From Aurantimonas coralicida_A (GTDB lineage: Bacteria > Pseudomonadota > Alphaproteobacteria > Rhizobiales > Rhizobiaceae), in assembly GCF_036016755.1 (NCBI RefSeq), contig NZ_JAYXIH010000014.1, forward strand, positions 1 to 64,000: a stretch of 64,000 nucleotides of DNA, written 5' to 3'. Shown here piece after piece: positions 63,331 through 64,000 of the stretch. The position numbers and the translations under genes are program-made. The notes beneath the pieces are model-generated. The model searched no databases and had not been told where the DNA came from. It saw nothing but the letters and a program-made list of their open reading frames with translations. How positions within the stretch are numbered: the stretch's first letter is position 1; every line of letters starts with the position of its first letter.

Positions 63331-64000
63331 CTATGCGGTAGCGACTCCGACCTTCGAACCCGTCCGGGAGTGGAGGAAATAGATGAGTTCGGCAATTGCC
63401 TTGAAGAATTGCGGGGGAATCATCTGATCGATTTCGACATGATCATACATAGACCTTGCCAATAGCTTGTCTTCTATCACCGGCACGTCGTTGGCCTCGG
63501 CGATTTCCCGGATCTTCAGGGCGACCAGGTCGGTGCCCTTGGCAACTACCATCGGCGCGCCACCGTCTTCGCGAACATATCGCAGCGCGATCGCGTAATG
63601 GGTGGGGTTGGCGATCACGAGCGTCGCGAAGGGCACGTCGGTCATCATGCGCCGGCGCACCCGGTCGCGGGCGATCTGGCGCTGCCGTCCCTTGACCATC
63701 GGATCGCCCTCGGCCTGTTTGTTTTCGTCCTTGATCTCCTGCTTCGACATCTTGAGGTCGCGCCGCCAATGGATGCGGCTCATGGCGAGATCGGCTGCGA
63801 CGAGCACGATCGTCGCGATCGAGACGCCGGAGAGAAGCTTCATTGCCAGTTCGAGAATCAGTTCGGGCACCAGCACCGGATCTGCGAACATGGTGCGCAT
63901 CATCGTCGGGAAACCCGACATGAGGAGCGTGCCGACGACGACGCCTATGGTGAGAAACTTGAACACAGACTTGCCGAACTCCGTCAGCCCACGCAGACCA
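63331..64000 (-). CDS. flhB: flagellar export protein FlhB, 5' part beyond the window
   Basis: The last roughly 222 residues are visible; the frame continues through the right edge, so the N-terminal membrane part is missing. One or two membrane helices (FLTIGVVVGTLLMSGFP, LLSGVSIATIVLVAADL) precede the cytoplasmic domain with the autocleavage motif NPTH in VIANPTHYAIALRY. Self-cleavage there switches export from hook to filament substrates. FliK, also in this window, triggers that switch. Confidence 0.96.
   Translation of the reverse strand, partial: GLRGLTEFGKSVFKFLTIGVVVGTLLMSGFPTMMRTMFADPVLVPELILELAMKLLSGVSIATIVLVAADLAMSRIHWRRDLKMSKQEIKDENKQAEGDPMVKGRQRQIARDRVRRRMMTDVPFATLVIANPTHYAIALRYVREDGGAPMVVAKGTDLVALKIREIAEANDVPVIEDKLLARSMYDHVEIDQMIPPQFFKAIAELIYFLHSRTGSKVGVATA

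Overview
The window is chromosomal DNA of a GC-rich alphaproteobacterium, almost certainly of the order Hyphomicrobiales (Rhizobiales). The grounds are the flagellar genes motC, motE and ftcR, flaF-flbT next to the hook genes, a PhyR/NepR/EcfG general stress response locus, and a SciP (DUF1153) cell-cycle regulator. Genus and species cannot be read from the sequence.

Layout. 1-0.8 kb: a truncated serine recombinase remnant abutting the 3' end of an elongator tRNA-Met, the only clear trace of mobile DNA. 1.2-4.1 kb: an oxidoreductase, mnmA and sciP. 4.2-9.8 kb: a five-gene dipeptide/heme-type ABC importer (dppA-B-C-D-F order, minus strand), divergent from a hugZ-like heme utilisation gene at 10.0 kb, with an inverted repeat between them. 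10.9-18.6 kb: a stress-response island with small envelope proteins, an HWE histidine kinase, phyR, divergent nepR-ecfG, a YqjD/YqjE-like pair, a lipid kinase and a DUF1328 peptide. Four exact GGAAC-N16-CGTT promoters and one near match lie in front of genes here, so the sigma factor and part of its likely regulon sit together. 18.8-34.7 kb: a triple PRC-barrel exported protein, an RND efflux pair (the pump gene is frameshifted), an MHYT-GGDEF-EAL protein, a nuclease-like protein, an ABC-F ATPase, a D,D-carboxypeptidase, an RhlE helicase and small proteins including a PilZ protein.

34.8 kb to the right edge is one long flagellar cluster, all on the minus strand. Read in the direction of transcription from the right it runs flhB (cut by the edge), an unknown gene, flgB-flgC-fliE-flgG-flgA-flgI-motE-flgH-fliL-fliP, two flagellins, fliF-(fliH-like)-motB-motC-fliK, ftcR, flgE-flgK-flgL-flaF-flbT-flgD-fliQ-flhA-fliR-(fliJ-like)-flgJ-(flgN-like) and an unknown exported protein. 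Many neighbours overlap by 4 bases, so translation is probably coupled. fliI, fliG, fliM, fliN, motA and flgF are not in the window.

Regulation links the parts. A perfect TTAA-N7-TTAA box (CtrA consensus) lies about 80 bases upstream of fliF, three GANTC sites (CcrM methylation consensus) plus a CtrA half-site precede ftcR, and the CtrA antagonist SciP is encoded in the same window.

Data quality: a single N at 39548 is flanked by two exact 95-base copies, which looks like an uncollapsed contig join, and the RND pump frameshift lies in a short G run. Both should be checked before biological interpretation.
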